From Kitasatospora gansuensis (GTDB lineage: Bacteria > Actinomycetota > Actinomycetes > Streptomycetales > Streptomycetaceae), in contig NZ_JACHJR010000001.1 of assembly GCF_014203705.1 (NCBI RefSeq), positions 2,666,001 through 2,730,000 on the forward strand: a DNA stretch of 64,000 nucleotides, written 5' to 3'. Below are positions 43,411 through 51,258 of this stretch, in pieces. Position 1 is the stretch's first letter; every line of letters starts with the position of its first letter. The notes beneath the pieces were generated by a model. It ran no database searches and was not told the DNA's origin. It saw only the letters and a program-made list of their open reading frames with translations. The translations under genes were made by a program, and so were the position numbers.

Positions 43411-43593
43411 ATGATGGACGAGCACGAGCCGAAGGAACAGGGCGATCGTCAGGTCGTCACCCACAAGAAGGACAAGCGGCGTACCCGGGTTCTTATCCGG
43501 GGCGCGGGCATCAGCTTCCTGAAGGGCGTGATGTACGGCCTGGGAAGCGGTCTGGCGATGCTGGCACTCGCTCAGCTGGTGTCCATCGCCTAG
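43411..43593 (+). CDS. small membrane protein (60 aa)
   Basis: ATG 43411 with GGAAGGA 9 bp upstream (the upstream in-frame ATG is unneeded). A charged, basic N-terminal half (DEHEPKEQGDRQVVTHKKDK then RRTR) is followed by one membrane segment (FLKGVMYGLGSGLAMLALAQ). A strong terminator follows. Function unknown; small cargo membrane proteins in prophages can exclude superinfecting phages, but nothing specific supports that here. Confidence 0.65.
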   Translation: MMDEHEPKEQGDRQVVTHKKDKRRTRVLIRGAGISFLKGVMYGLGSGLAMLALAQLVSIA

Positions 43594-43600
43594 ACGGGCT

Positions 43601-43626
43601 GGGGCCGTGCTGTTCGGCACGGCCCC
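43601..43626 (+). terminator. terminator after the 60-aa membrane protein gene
   Basis: GGGGCCGTGC pairs with GCACGGCCCC around TGTTCG, 8 bp after the stop. Confidence 0.8.
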
Positions 43627-43632
43627 AACTTC

Positions 43633-43782
43633 GCCGCGACGCTGTTCGGCTTCGGCCCGGTGCTCGGGGCAGCGTCCGGAGTCGGTGAGTGCGGGGCAGC
43701 CGGACCTGGAGCAGACGGTGAGTGCGCGACGCCTGGCCATGGTGATCGCCTCCGCCCTACGCTGAGCCCCGAGTTGGAGGGG
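43633..43782. repeat. 150-bp direct repeat, copy 2 (HNH 5' remnant)
   Basis: Copy of 42721-42870. On the minus strand it still encodes the HNH start MARRRALTVCSRSGCPALTD through about residue 36, then diverges into unrelated sequence, so it is a truncated gene remnant. Its far end supplies the GGAGGGGG ribosome site of the gene at 43792. Confidence 0.85.
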
Positions 43783-43791
43783 GTAGCTGTG

Positions 43792-44187
43792 GTGGACAAG
43801 GCAAGGAGCACAAGCGCCGTGGTACCGGTGACTGATGCTCAAGCGCGCCGGGCCAGGATGGCGCTGGGCGCGATCGTCGTGGCTGTGATCGTCAGCCCGT
43901 TCATCTGGTCGGCGGCGAAGGACGACAGCCCGGAAGCGGGTGAGCGGTTGGTGGCGCGGGGTTCGTTCAGCCCCTGGCCGTTCACCGTCGGCTCCGGTGT
44001 TCTGCGCTGCCACCCTGGCGAGCAGATCACCTTCGAGACCGGCGGCATCGAGTACGGACTCAACGGCCTGGCGGCCGCACGCAACTACCCGCCCGCGACG
44101 GCCATCTGGGCCGATGACCCGAGCCTCGGCCACGGACTGAAGGTCGACATCAGTGCTGCCATCTCGGCGGGCCGCGCCCTCTGCTGA
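43792..44187 (+). CDS. membrane-anchored DUF2511-like protein (131 aa)
   Basis: GTG 43792 (or the adjacent GTG 43789), 8 bp after GGAGGGGG. One N-terminal membrane helix (MALGAIVVAVIVSPFIWSAA). The outer domain has SFSPWPFTVGSGVLRC, EQITFETGGIEYGLNGLAAA and AIWADDP, matching the DUF2511/YebY pattern (WPFTV...L.C...Y.LNG). Function unknown. A strong bidirectional terminator follows. Confidence 0.75.
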   Translation: MDKARSTSAVVPVTDAQARRARMALGAIVVAVIVSPFIWSAAKDDSPEAGERLVARGSFSPWPFTVGSGVLRCHPGEQITFETGGIEYGLNGLAAARNYPPATAIWADDPSLGHGLKVDISAAISAGRALC

Positions 44188-44188
44188 T

Positions 44189-44227
44189 GCTGCTGGTGCC
44201 CCGCCGCGGGAGCGGGGCACCAGCAGC
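44189..44227. terminator. bidirectional terminator
   Basis: GCTGCTGGTGCCCCGC (44189-44204) and its exact complement (44212-44227) form a 16-bp stem. It separates the plus-strand membrane gene from the minus-strand methyltransferase gene, which ends at 44231. Confidence 0.85.
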
Positions 44228-44230
44228 TGT

Positions 44231-44947
44231 TCAGCTGGCGAGGGTGAGGCGTTCGCGGGTGACGGTGGCGTAGTCGCTGGAGATCTCGATGCCGACGAAC
44301 TTGCGGCCGGTGGTGAGGGCGGCAACGCCGGTGGAGCCGGACCCGGCGAACGGGTCGAGGACGATTCCGCCGGGTGCGACGACCTCGATCAGACCGGCCA
44401 TCAGCTCGTCGGGCTTCTGGGTGATGTGCCGCCGGTTGGTTCCCCTCGGCTGGCTGGCCGAGTAGAGGCCGGGTAGGTAGACGGGGTTGCGGGTTGCGTC
44501 GACCGGGCCCTTGGTCGCCCACAGGGCGTACTCGCAGGCCCGCTTGAATCCGCCCTTGGCCGGGCGGGCGATCGGCTTGTGCCACGGGACGATGCCGCGC
44601 CACGTCCACCCGGCGGCCTGCAGGGCATCGGAAGTCACGGGCACCTGGCGGAAGTCAGCGAACACGAGCAGCGGGCCGCCGCGCCGGGTGACGCGGTAGC
44701 ACTGGGTCAGGATCATGGTGAGGAAGGCGAGGTAGCCGCGCTGGTCGCGCTGGTCACCGTCGAAGTCGGGCAGCGTGTGCTTCGCGTCCCCGCTGACGTA
44801 CTTTCCGCGGGCGGTGTCGCCGGTGCGAACGGCCATCGTGGGGGCGCCGGAGTTGTAGGGCGGGTCGGTGATCACCGCGTCCACGCAGGCGTCGGGCATC
44901 TCGGTCAGCACGGACAGGGCATCGCCCTCGTGCAGGGTCCAGGTCAA
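44231..44947 (-). CDS. phage DNA N4/N6 methyltransferase (beta-type motif order)
   Basis: 238 residues from TTG 44947, preceded by GGGGAG; GTG 44980 (249 aa) is the alternative. The catalytic motif is VDAVITDPPYNSG near the N-terminus, and the SAM motif LDPFAGSGSTGVAALT near the C-terminus (DPPY before FxGxG, beta class). No restriction endonuclease lies nearby, so it is an orphan, probably protecting phage DNA or acting in regulation. The N4/N6 choice cannot be made by eye. Confidence 0.88.
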   Translation of the reverse strand: MTWTLHEGDALSVLTEMPDACVDAVITDPPYNSGAPTMAVRTGDTARGKYVSGDAKHTLPDFDGDQRDQRGYLAFLTMILTQCYRVTRRGGPLLVFADFRQVPVTSDALQAAGWTWRGIVPWHKPIARPAKGGFKRACEYALWATKGPVDATRNPVYLPGLYSASQPRGTNRRHITQKPDELMAGLIEVVAPGGIVLDPFAGSGSTGVAALTTGRKFVGIEISSDYATVTRERLTLAS

Positions 44948-45085
44948 GGTCAGGTTCTCCCCAGGTGCGGTCGCATGCACACGCCCGGTCGGGCGGTGAG
45001 CGAGTCGGTGCACACCGCCCGGAGTTGGGCGGTGAGAAGTTGGGGGGAGACGGGCCTGAACACGCTGGATCCGGCGAGACGGTGG

Positions 45086-45289
45086 TTATGCGGCCTGGCC
45101 GAAGGTGCGGCCGGCGTGGTCGCGGGTGGCGGCCTCGGCGCGGGCGACGTCGAGTTGGCGGTAGAGCGGGTGCCCTCGACCGTCGAGGCCGGCGCGATCG
45201 AGGAGGCCGCGGCTGGCCCAGCTGCGGATGGTGCCGGGAGCGACGCCGCACAGCGCGGCGGCCTGGCGGGTCGTCAGGAGCTCGGTCAC
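45086..45289 (-). CDS. small helix-turn-helix (MerR/excisionase-like) protein (67 aa)
   Basis: GTG 45289 with AGGAGG 6 bp upstream. LTTRQAAALCGVAPGTIRSW followed by ASRGLLDRAGLDGRGHPLYR is a winged HTH of the HTH_17/MerR type, covering almost the whole protein. Located just upstream of the methyltransferase gene on the same strand, 139 bp away. It could be a regulator or a second architectural factor. Confidence 0.78.
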   Translation of the reverse strand: MTELLTTRQAAALCGVAPGTIRSWASRGLLDRAGLDGRGHPLYRQLDVARAEAATRDHAGRTFGQAA

Positions 45290-45311
45290 AGCGACCTCCT
45301 CTGGGGAACGC

Positions 45312-45348
45312 CGAAGGGGCTCGGCCACTGTTCGGCCGAGCCCCTTCG
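45312..45348 (-). terminator. terminator between the 433-aa gene and the HTH gene
   Basis: CGAAGGGGCTCGGCC (45312-45326) pairs exactly with 45334-45348 (15 bp). It ends the early operon coming from the right. Confidence 0.85.
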
Positions 45349-45352
45349 TCAT

Positions 45353-45408
45353 GTTGGCGCACGTGTGGTGCTGTCGCCACTGTTGCACGCCTCCGGAACG
45401 TGCGCAAC
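45353..45408. promoter_or_regulatory. cluster of GTTG-CGCACG repeats
   Basis: GTTGGCGCACGT (45353-45364), GTTGCACGC (45382-45390) and, inverted, ACGTGCGCAAC (45398-45408). The last two form a dyad around TCCGGA. They lie just upstream of the terminator, between the early operon and the HTH gene: candidate operator or protein-binding array. Confidence 0.35.
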
Positions 45409-45436
45409 AAGATCCACTCGTAGGGGTGAATGCGGG

Positions 45437-46738
45437 TCAGGCGCTGAGGAGTTGTCCAGTGTCCTGACCAGCGGTGCTGTTGCGGATGGCGCTAATCGAG
45501 GACTTGGACAGGCCGGTGGACGCCTGGAGTTCAACGGGCTGGACGCCACCGGCGAGGAACCGGCGGATCAGCCGGTCCCGGTCGCCGAGGGCGGTGGCGG
45601 TGAGGTCTCGGAGCTGTGCGTGGCCGGCGGCGCTGGTGGCGGCGGCGGGCAGGTGCTCGGCGGAAAGCGGGCCGGTAGCGGTGGCGGCGGCAAGGTGAGG
45701 GGCGAGAGCGTCCAGCGCGGTGGATGCGGCGCGCTCGATCACGTCCGGGGTGCCGAACTGGCTGCCGTCGGCGGCGAGCGTGAGGTGGGTGGGCCGTATC
45801 CCGGTGGTGACCAGGTCGGTGACGGTCCATCCGATGCCCCGCCGGGCGTCGGCCGCGGAGGCCGGGCTCAGGGTGCCGGTGGCGTAGACGTGGCCGGCGG
45901 CGCCGCGGCTGCGGATGGACAGCAGCACGGTGCGGCCGCCGGTTTCCAGGACGGTGGCCATGCCGGAGACGGTCCAGGGGCCGAGGCCGGGCAGGCCGTG
46001 CAGGTGGGTGGACAGCTTCGTGCCGGGAGCGGGCAGGTCGTTCATCACGGTGGCCTCGGTGGTGGTCGGGTGTCCAGCGGGGTGGACGGCGGGTGGGGTG
46101 TCGAAGGCGTGGAGCTCGTCCAGGTGGCGCTCGGCGTGGTCCTGGTACTCGGCCGGGCGCAGGATCACCGCACAGTCGGGGTCGGAGCACTCCGGGTCGC
46201 GCCCGTCGACAGCGGCCAGGGTGAGCTGGTGGCAACGGGGGCAGGGCAGCGGCAGCGCCCGACGGCGGGGGGCGAGCATGGCGAGCGGGGAGAGCTCGCG
46301 GACGATCTGGTGGATCTCGGCGGCGTAGTCGCCGGCCCAGGGCTGCCGAGCGGCCCAATCGGCGGTGGCCTGGAGGGTGCGGATCTGCTCCCCGGTGGTG
46401 CCGGTGTGCAGGCCGGCGTGGCTAGCCTCGGTGAGGGCAGAGCGGCTGGTCTCGACGGTCAGGCGGGCCCAGTCGGCGATCACAGTAAGCACCGGGGCCG
46501 GGCCGACCTGGTCGCCGTGCTGGTCGCTGACCGGACCGGGAGCGCCAGGGCCGAGCAAGCTCAGCACGTCGGCGCGCACCGGCAGCGGTGCGGTGCGGGT
46601 GGCGCCGGAGACGTGACCGCTCTGGCCGCCGCGGGCGGGCAGCAGGGCGAGCTCGGCGTAGACGAGGAGCTCGGGCAGGTCGGAGAGATCACGGCGAAGG
46701 CGCTGGGTGGCGGCGGGGGTGAGCATGTCCGGGATCAC
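45437..46738 (-). CDS. conserved phage protein with zinc finger and C-terminal HTH (433 aa)
   Basis: Start is GTG 46738 or ATG 46726 (AGGAG upstream of both; spacing poor for each). Residues 170-200 hold a zinc-finger-like set (PLPCPRCHQLTLAA, PECSDPDCAVIL). The middle (LSTHLHGLPGLGPWTVSGMA, TVLLSIRSRGAAGHVYATG) is alpha-beta. The end (RRFLAGGVQPVELQASTGLS then KSSISAIRNS) is an HTH. Unknown function, probably DNA-associated. Last gene of the early operon. Confidence 0.7.
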   Translation of the reverse strand: MIPDMLTPAATQRLRRDLSDLPELLVYAELALLPARGGQSGHVSGATRTAPLPVRADVLSLLGPGAPGPVSDQHGDQVGPAPVLTVIADWARLTVETSRSALTEASHAGLHTGTTGEQIRTLQATADWAARQPWAGDYAAEIHQIVRELSPLAMLAPRRRALPLPCPRCHQLTLAAVDGRDPECSDPDCAVILRPAEYQDHAERHLDELHAFDTPPAVHPAGHPTTTEATVMNDLPAPGTKLSTHLHGLPGLGPWTVSGMATVLETGGRTVLLSIRSRGAAGHVYATGTLSPASAADARRGIGWTVTDLVTTGIRPTHLTLAADGSQFGTPDVIERAASTALDALAPHLAAATATGPLSAEHLPAAATSAAGHAQLRDLTATALGDRDRLIRRFLAGGVQPVELQASTGLSKSSISAIRNSTAGQDTGQLLSA

Positions 46739-46780
46739 TCTCCTGGTGCGGCGTGCGGGCGAAGCTGCTGTGGCGGGCGG

Positions 46781-47047
46781 TCAGGTCTTGGGCTGTGGCG
46801 GTGCGGTGATCTGGACGGCGCGGGGCGGCAGTTGGCGGGTGGCGATGGCCAGGCCGACGGCGTGGGCGCGGTCGCGGGCGGCGAGCTTGCGGTAAATCCG
46901 GCTGGAGTGCGACTTCACGGTGTTCACCGAGAGGCCGAGCCGTTCGGCGATCTGGCGGTTCTCCTCGCCGTTGGCCATGCCGGTGATCACCTGGATCTCG
47001 CGGCCGGTGAGCGGCTGGCCTGGCTCGGCCGGAGCCGGGGAGGTCAC
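46781..47047 (-). CDS. stand-alone LuxR-type HTH protein (88 aa)
   Basis: GTG 47047 overlaps the stop of a 10-codon open frame (47076-47044, GTGA). The product is an isolated GerE/LuxR HTH: LTGREIQVITGMANGEENRQ, IAERLGLSVNTVKSHSSRIY then RKLAARDRAHAVGLA. No sensor domain. Probably a phage transcription activator or switch protein within the early operon. Confidence 0.82.
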   Translation of the reverse strand: MTSPAPAEPGQPLTGREIQVITGMANGEENRQIAERLGLSVNTVKSHSSRIYRKLAARDRAHAVGLAIATRQLPPRAVQITAPPQPKT

Positions 47048-47076
47048 TCGGTCACCTGGCTGAGACTCTCGGGCAT
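47044..47076 (-). CDS. 10-codon leader ORF upstream of the LuxR-type gene
   Basis: ATG 47076 with AAGGAG 6 bp upstream encodes MPESLSQVTE and stops in the GTGA overlap with the next start. The GTG start of the LuxR-type gene has no own ribosome site, so this mini-frame probably delivers ribosomes by coupling. Confidence 0.5.
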   Translation of the reverse strand: MPESLSQVTE

Positions 47077-47132
47077 GGCGATCTCCTTCGGTGCTGCTGC
47101 CCGGCCGTGCAGGCCGGGCAGCAGACGGTCGG

Positions 47133-47426
47133 TCAGCGGCGGCAGGTCGTGTGGTTCGTCTGGTAGTGGCAGGTGTAGAGATCGGGCATGTCGGGGTGGT
47201 CGACAGCCATGCACTCGTCGCATTCGCGGCGACGGCAGGGCGCGCAGAGACCCGGAACGCGCGGCGGAACGTAGTTGGCGGCAGCGGTGGCAGCGGCGAT
47301 CCACGCGGCCTGGATGGTGTCGCCGAGCTGGTCCCAGGTGGGCATGGGGCGGCCGTCGTGGGTGAGTCCGCCGGTGGTGTGGCCGTAGGCGGCGTACGCG
47401 GCCTGGGCACGGGAGGTATCGGTCAA
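47133..47426 (-). CDS. conserved small phage protein, cysteine-rich (97 aa)
   Basis: ATG 47426. First half helical (DQLGDTIQAAWIAAATAAAN), second half with paired cysteines (GLCAPCRRRECDECMAVDHP, YTCHYQTNHTTCRR), likely zinc-binding. Common type in Streptomyces phage early regions; function unknown. Confidence 0.65.
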   Translation of the reverse strand: MTDTSRAQAAYAAYGHTTGGLTHDGRPMPTWDQLGDTIQAAWIAAATAAANYVPPRVPGLCAPCRRRECDECMAVDHPDMPDLYTCHYQTNHTTCRR

Positions 47427-47483
47427 CGGGTGCTCCTCGGTAAGGGTGGGGCCGCCGGTGTGGCGGCCCCGGGACGGGAGGGG

Positions 47484-48209
47484 TCAGGCGGCGGTGGGCG
47501 CGCAGGTCGGGCAGTAGTCGCCGGCCGCGGTGCAGGACCAGCCGAGGGTGCGGACGTGTGCGCGGATGAGCTCGAGGCGTTCGGGCTTGGTCATGGCGTC
47601 GCTGACCACGAAGTCGCCTTCGGCGGTGGTGTGGCAGGTGTCGCAGTAGACGCCGAGCCGGGCCGGGTACTGCTCGTCCTCGGCGGTGGCCGGTGCAACG
47701 GCGGTGCAACCGTCGGCGTGCCGGTCGAAGCGGGCCGAGCAGCCGCACTCGCGGTCCGACCACGTGGCCTGCGCTGCGGCCTGCTCGCGGAGTTCGGCGC
47801 CGCGGCGGAGGCCGACCAGGAGCATCTCCGCGTCGGCGTCCCGGCCGTGCAGCTGGACCATCTCGGTGGCGTTGTCGGCGGCCTGCCGGTACCCGGTGGC
47901 CTTCGCTGTGGCCACCGCGGCGGTGGTGCCGAGGCGGAGCGCCTCGTTCTCGGTGCGGAGGTGAACGAGTTCGGCCAGCAGGTCCGGGACGTCCTGCCGG
48001 GCGTGGGCGACGAACTGGGCGTCGCTCTCGGTGCGGTTGCCGATGTAGCCCAAGCTGAGCTCAAGAGTCTCGCTGTCGTTGGTGACCCAGCGGGTCACGG
48101 TGGCCTGGTCCTCCAGGACGTGCCAGGGGCCCTTGGTTGCTGCGGCTTCGCGGGCTTGGATCGGGGCCAGGTCGAGCGGATCGGCGCTCAGAGGCTGGGT
48201 GTTGGTCAT
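47484..48209 (-). CDS. hypothetical early protein (241 aa)
   Basis: ATG 48209 (the longer frame is antisense). Starts MTNTQPLSADPLDLAPIQAR and continues AAATKGPWHVLED, a pattern shared by Streptomyces accessory proteins. It has a helical middle (LLAELVHLRTENEALRLG) and cysteine pairs (RECGCSARFDRHADGCTAV, YCDTCHTTAEGDFVVSDA). Unknown function. Confidence 0.65.
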   Translation of the reverse strand: MTNTQPLSADPLDLAPIQAREAAATKGPWHVLEDQATVTRWVTNDSETLELSLGYIGNRTESDAQFVAHARQDVPDLLAELVHLRTENEALRLGTTAAVATAKATGYRQAADNATEMVQLHGRDADAEMLLVGLRRGAELREQAAAQATWSDRECGCSARFDRHADGCTAVAPATAEDEQYPARLGVYCDTCHTTAEGDFVVSDAMTKPERLELIRAHVRTLGWSCTAAGDYCPTCAPTAA

Positions 48210-48223
48210 CGTGTGACTCCTGA

Positions 48224-48859
48224 TCAGGCGGCGGTCTGGACGAGGTACCGGTCGACGCGGCTGGGGTGACTGTCGGCCAGGCGGCGCCCGGACGGGCTGG
48301 TGCAGCGGGCGTTCGGGCGCGCCAGGCAGGTCGGCACCGGGCAGGGGACGGAGCGCTCGGGCGGGCCGCCGCGCACTCCGGCCTGGGCGAGGGCGGTGCG
48401 GATCGCTTCGGGCAGGTACGGCTCGGCCTGGTTGCGGGTGGGGATGGTGCGTCCGATTCCGGCGGTGAGCTCGGCGGCGGCGATCGGGCGGCCGGCGGCG
48501 AGGGCGTGGGGGGCGGGTTCGACCTGGCCGGTGGCCACTGCGCGGCGGGTGGCGGCGAGTTCGGCCCGCCAGCGGCTGTCGTCGTCCGGGTCGGCGGCGG
48601 GGATCGGGTCGGTGTGCCGGCCGAGGCGGTCCTTGGCGTCCTGGGCCCAGCGGGTGGCGATGTCGGCCGGGGTGATCGGCCACTGGCTGACGCGGTAGTG
48701 CGCGCCGACGGCCCGGTAGGCGTAGTCGGCGGGGACGTCCGCCAGCGCCTGGACCCAGAGGTCGACCTGGGCGACGCGCTCGGGCGTGCTGTCGCGGCGC
48801 AGGCGCGGGTCGGCCAGGGCGATCTTGGCGATGAGCTGCGGGACCTCGGCGGGGATCAT
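48224..48859 (-). CDS. early phage protein with C-terminal zinc-finger motif (211 aa)
   Basis: ATG 48859 overlaps the previous stop by 4 bp. N-terminal 70 residues (IAKIALADPRLRRDSTPERV, WPITPADIATRWAQDAKDRL) resemble the region next to replication initiators in actinophages. The end (PCPVPTCLARPNARCTSPSG then RRLADSHPSRVDRY) is the CxxxxC...C...H zinc-binding pattern frequent in Streptomyces phages. Probably a replication accessory. Confidence 0.7.
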   Translation of the reverse strand: MIPAEVPQLIAKIALADPRLRRDSTPERVAQVDLWVQALADVPADYAYRAVGAHYRVSQWPITPADIATRWAQDAKDRLGRHTDPIPAADPDDDSRWRAELAATRRAVATGQVEPAPHALAAGRPIAAAELTAGIGRTIPTRNQAEPYLPEAIRTALAQAGVRGGPPERSVPCPVPTCLARPNARCTSPSGRRLADSHPSRVDRYLVQTAA

Positions 48860-49836
48860 GAACTCTCCCTGGTGCTGTAGCCGTTGGCGATGTCGGCCAT
48901 GTCGGCGAGGTAGTCGAGTGCGGCGCTGGGCCCGCCCAGGGCTTGGGCGGCCGGGTGCCGGTGGTGTTCGGGGGCGGGCCGCAGGGCGAGCCAGCCGGGC
49001 AGGAAGTACCGGGCCGAGTAGGGCTTGGTCTTGGCGGCCTGCCAGACCCGGGCGGCGTGCTCGGCCAGCGCGGCGGTGCCCATCTGCTCGACCTGGGCGG
49101 CGAGTTGCGTCCACTCCTCGGCGGCCAGTGCCCACGAGACGGTCATCTGGCGCGCGCCCATCGCGTCCACCAGCTCCTGCACCGGCGTCGTCTCTCCCCC
49201 TCCGCCGGCGGTGCGGAAGGCGACCGCGGGCAGCTGATCTGCGGGGGGTTGGGGGGAGGACGTACCTCCGTAGGAGGTACGTGGATAGGAAGAGGAAGAG
49301 GATAGGGGGTGCGTGCCACCCTCGACGTCGTCACGGTGTGACAACCCGCCCCCACCTGCGGCGGAGTGCGGAAACTGGGGGTCGAACGGATTCGTTTCCG
49401 GCGCCGTTTCGCTCTCGTTTGGATCCGTTTTCGGCTCCGGATCGTCCGCGTTTCCGCCCGGATTCGGGGCGCTTTTCCGCCCCGAGCGGGCCCGGGCGGA
49501 GCGGTCGGCTGCGGCCCTCTTCGCGGATTCGACCTGGGCTCGGGTGCTGTTGCGGCCGCCCTCGAAGAAGTCGTGGATCACGTAGTCGTCCGCCTCGAGC
49601 GGCTGCGGGCAGCGCGGGCAGGTGTGCCCGGCGGTGTGCCATAGGCCGGTCTTGACGAGCTTGGCGGCCTGCGGGGCGGTGCCGTAGTTGGCGGCGACGA
49701 TGCCGGGCACGATTCCCTCCGTCAGGTGCTGGGCCGAGTAGGCGCCGCACCGCAGCCACAGCCCCAGTGCCGCGTTCCCGGCGCGCAGGAACTTGGGGTG
49801 GCTGTGCGAGGAGTCGTCGATCTTGAACCACGGCAC
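48856..49836 (-). CDS. phage replication initiator/organiser-like protein (326 aa)
   Basis: GTG 49836 with AGGAGG upstream. The start PWFKIDDSSHSHPKFLRAGN followed by AALGLWLRCGAYSAQHLTEG is a winged-helix domain typical of phage replication organisers. A CxxC pair follows (TCPRCPQPLEADD), then a low-complexity linker, then a helical C-terminal domain (LAAEEWTQLAAQVEQMGTAA, YLADMADIANGYS). It would bind the phage origin; no origin iterons were identified. Confidence 0.75.
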   Translation of the reverse strand: MPWFKIDDSSHSHPKFLRAGNAALGLWLRCGAYSAQHLTEGIVPGIVAANYGTAPQAAKLVKTGLWHTAGHTCPRCPQPLEADDYVIHDFFEGGRNSTRAQVESAKRAAADRSARARSGRKSAPNPGGNADDPEPKTDPNESETAPETNPFDPQFPHSAAGGGGLSHRDDVEGGTHPLSSSSSYPRTSYGGTSSPQPPADQLPAVAFRTAGGGGETTPVQELVDAMGARQMTVSWALAAEEWTQLAAQVEQMGTAALAEHAARVWQAAKTKPYSARYFLPGWLALRPAPEHHRHPAAQALGGPSAALDYLADMADIANGYSTRESS

Positions 49837-49925
49837 GGGGCCGTCCTCCTGGTGGTGGCGCGGTGGTCCCCGGGGCCGGAAGCAGGTACTGCTCCGGCCC
49901 CGGGAGAAGGTGGGGTGAAAGGGGG

Positions 49926-50990
49926 TCAGCCCTCGTCCGGGGCGGGCGGCTGGCCGGCGCGAGCGGCGCGGTAGTCCTCGATCCAGCCCCGCGGGTTGTG
50001 CCCGGCCTGCTCGGCGAGCTCGTGCGCGGTCTCCGCGAACTCCCCGCCCGCCAGCTCGTCCTCGATGTGCTCGACCGTCCGCTCGGCCAGCAGCGGGTCG
50101 GCGCCCCGCAGAGCGTGCAGCAGCCGGTAGGAGACCCACGGTTCGACCAGGCCCCGCACTGCCTTGTCGAGTTCGGTGCTCTCCGCACCGCCGGGGAGGT
50201 CGTGGAGCCGCTCCGCGCTGAGCAGGGTGCGGTGCAGCAGCCGCTCGGCCATGGTGTCCGCGGCGGCCGCCGGGTCGGGCAGCAGCGCGCCCTCCGCCGC
50301 CGGATCCAGCCCGCCGCAGTCGATGCCGAGCGTGTCCCGCCACGCCTGGACGTAGCCGTCCCAGGTGGCGCTCACCAGCGGCTTGAGCGGCATCTGCAGG
50401 CCGATGAAGTCCGTGCCCTCGAAGATCAGCAGCGGCTTGTCGGGGTTGCTGGGCACCACGTGCAGCTGCCTCCCGGCCGCCTGCCAGCGTTCCAGCAGCT
50501 CGGTGCGCAGGCCGGTCAGGCCGGTGGTGGCCGCCGGGGCGGACAGGTAACGGGCAAGCAGGGAACGCCAGTTGGGGTATGTCTGGCCGGTCAGCAGCGG
50601 GACCGTGATGCGGCCCCGGTCGGAAGCGGCGTGCAGCTGCCCGCCGGTGCGGCGCAGCAGCACCGCCTCCCGGCCGGGCTGGGCGTCGGCGAAGCCGAGC
50701 AGGGCCCGGGCGTCGGGCAGGTCCACGGTGGCCGACCAGGCCGCGGTGCTCTCCACCGTGTAGGCGGTGCGGGCGGCGGCCAGGGTGTAGCGGTCGGTGG
50801 CCACCGCGGTCAGGTGGCGGCCGGCGGCATCGAGGTGGACGGAGGCCAGGATCGGGGCGATGGCGCCGGTGTAGGCGTGCGGGATGGCCCGGGTGATGAT
50901 GTCGGCCAGCCCGGCGGCGGTGACGCTCGCGCCGCCCGGATCGGCCGGGCCGGCCTGCACGGTGGTGGGCTCGCCGGTGATGGTGCTCAA
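49926..50990 (-). CDS. DnaN-like sliding clamp domain protein (354 aa)
   Basis: TTG 50990 with AAAGGA about 10 bp upstream (the frame opens earlier but without a site). Residues 40-200 have beta-clamp landmarks: LASVHLDAAGRHLTAVATDR then YTLAAAR, a middle strand-rich part, LLTGQTYPNWRSLLARYL (compare GRFPDYRR of DnaN) and LLIFEGTDFIGLQMPLK near the end of the clamp part. The last ~150 residues are unrelated and helical. One clamp-type unit plus part of a second, not the three of host DnaN. Confidence 0.65.
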   Translation of the reverse strand: MSTITGEPTTVQAGPADPGGASVTAAGLADIITRAIPHAYTGAIAPILASVHLDAAGRHLTAVATDRYTLAAARTAYTVESTAAWSATVDLPDARALLGFADAQPGREAVLLRRTGGQLHAASDRGRITVPLLTGQTYPNWRSLLARYLSAPAATTGLTGLRTELLERWQAAGRQLHVVPSNPDKPLLIFEGTDFIGLQMPLKPLVSATWDGYVQAWRDTLGIDCGGLDPAAEGALLPDPAAAADTMAERLLHRTLLSAERLHDLPGGAESTELDKAVRGLVEPWVSYRLLHALRGADPLLAERTVEHIEDELAGGEFAETAHELAEQAGHNPRGWIEDYRAARAGQPPAPDEG

Positions 50991-51045
50991 GGTGGTGGGT
51001 TCCTTTCGGAAGGGGCGACCGCCCGGTGGCCCGGGCAGCGGCACG

Positions 51046-51258
51046 TCAGGAAGCGCGGTACGTGGTCCGGGCGAGGTGATGGTCAACGGCCTCGCCGACC
51101 GGAAGCCCGAGCTGCTCGAGGCGGATCAGCAGGAGCTGGGCGGCCACAACGACCTCCGCGCGCGGGGAGCACAAGCCGGTGGCGATGTGCTCGACCACCA
51201 CCCGCTCCAGAGCGCTCGTCTGCTCGGCGGTCAGCACGCCCAGCTCCTGGCCGGTCAC
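51046..51258 (-). CDS. hypothetical small protein (70 aa)
   Basis: GTG 51258 overlaps the previous stop by 4 bp (GTGA). One long helical unit: LTAEQTSALERVVVEHIATG, VVVAAQLLLIRLEQLGLPVG. Unknown. End of a run of overlapping early genes (53469 to 51046). Confidence 0.6.
   Translation of the reverse strand: MTGQELGVLTAEQTSALERVVVEHIATGLCSPRAEVVVAAQLLLIRLEQLGLPVGEAVDHHLARTTYRAS

Noticed and set aside
44579..47365. 928-codon plus-strand frame through the early operon
   Set aside because: Glycine/alanine-rich antisense shadow of several well-supported minus-strand genes.
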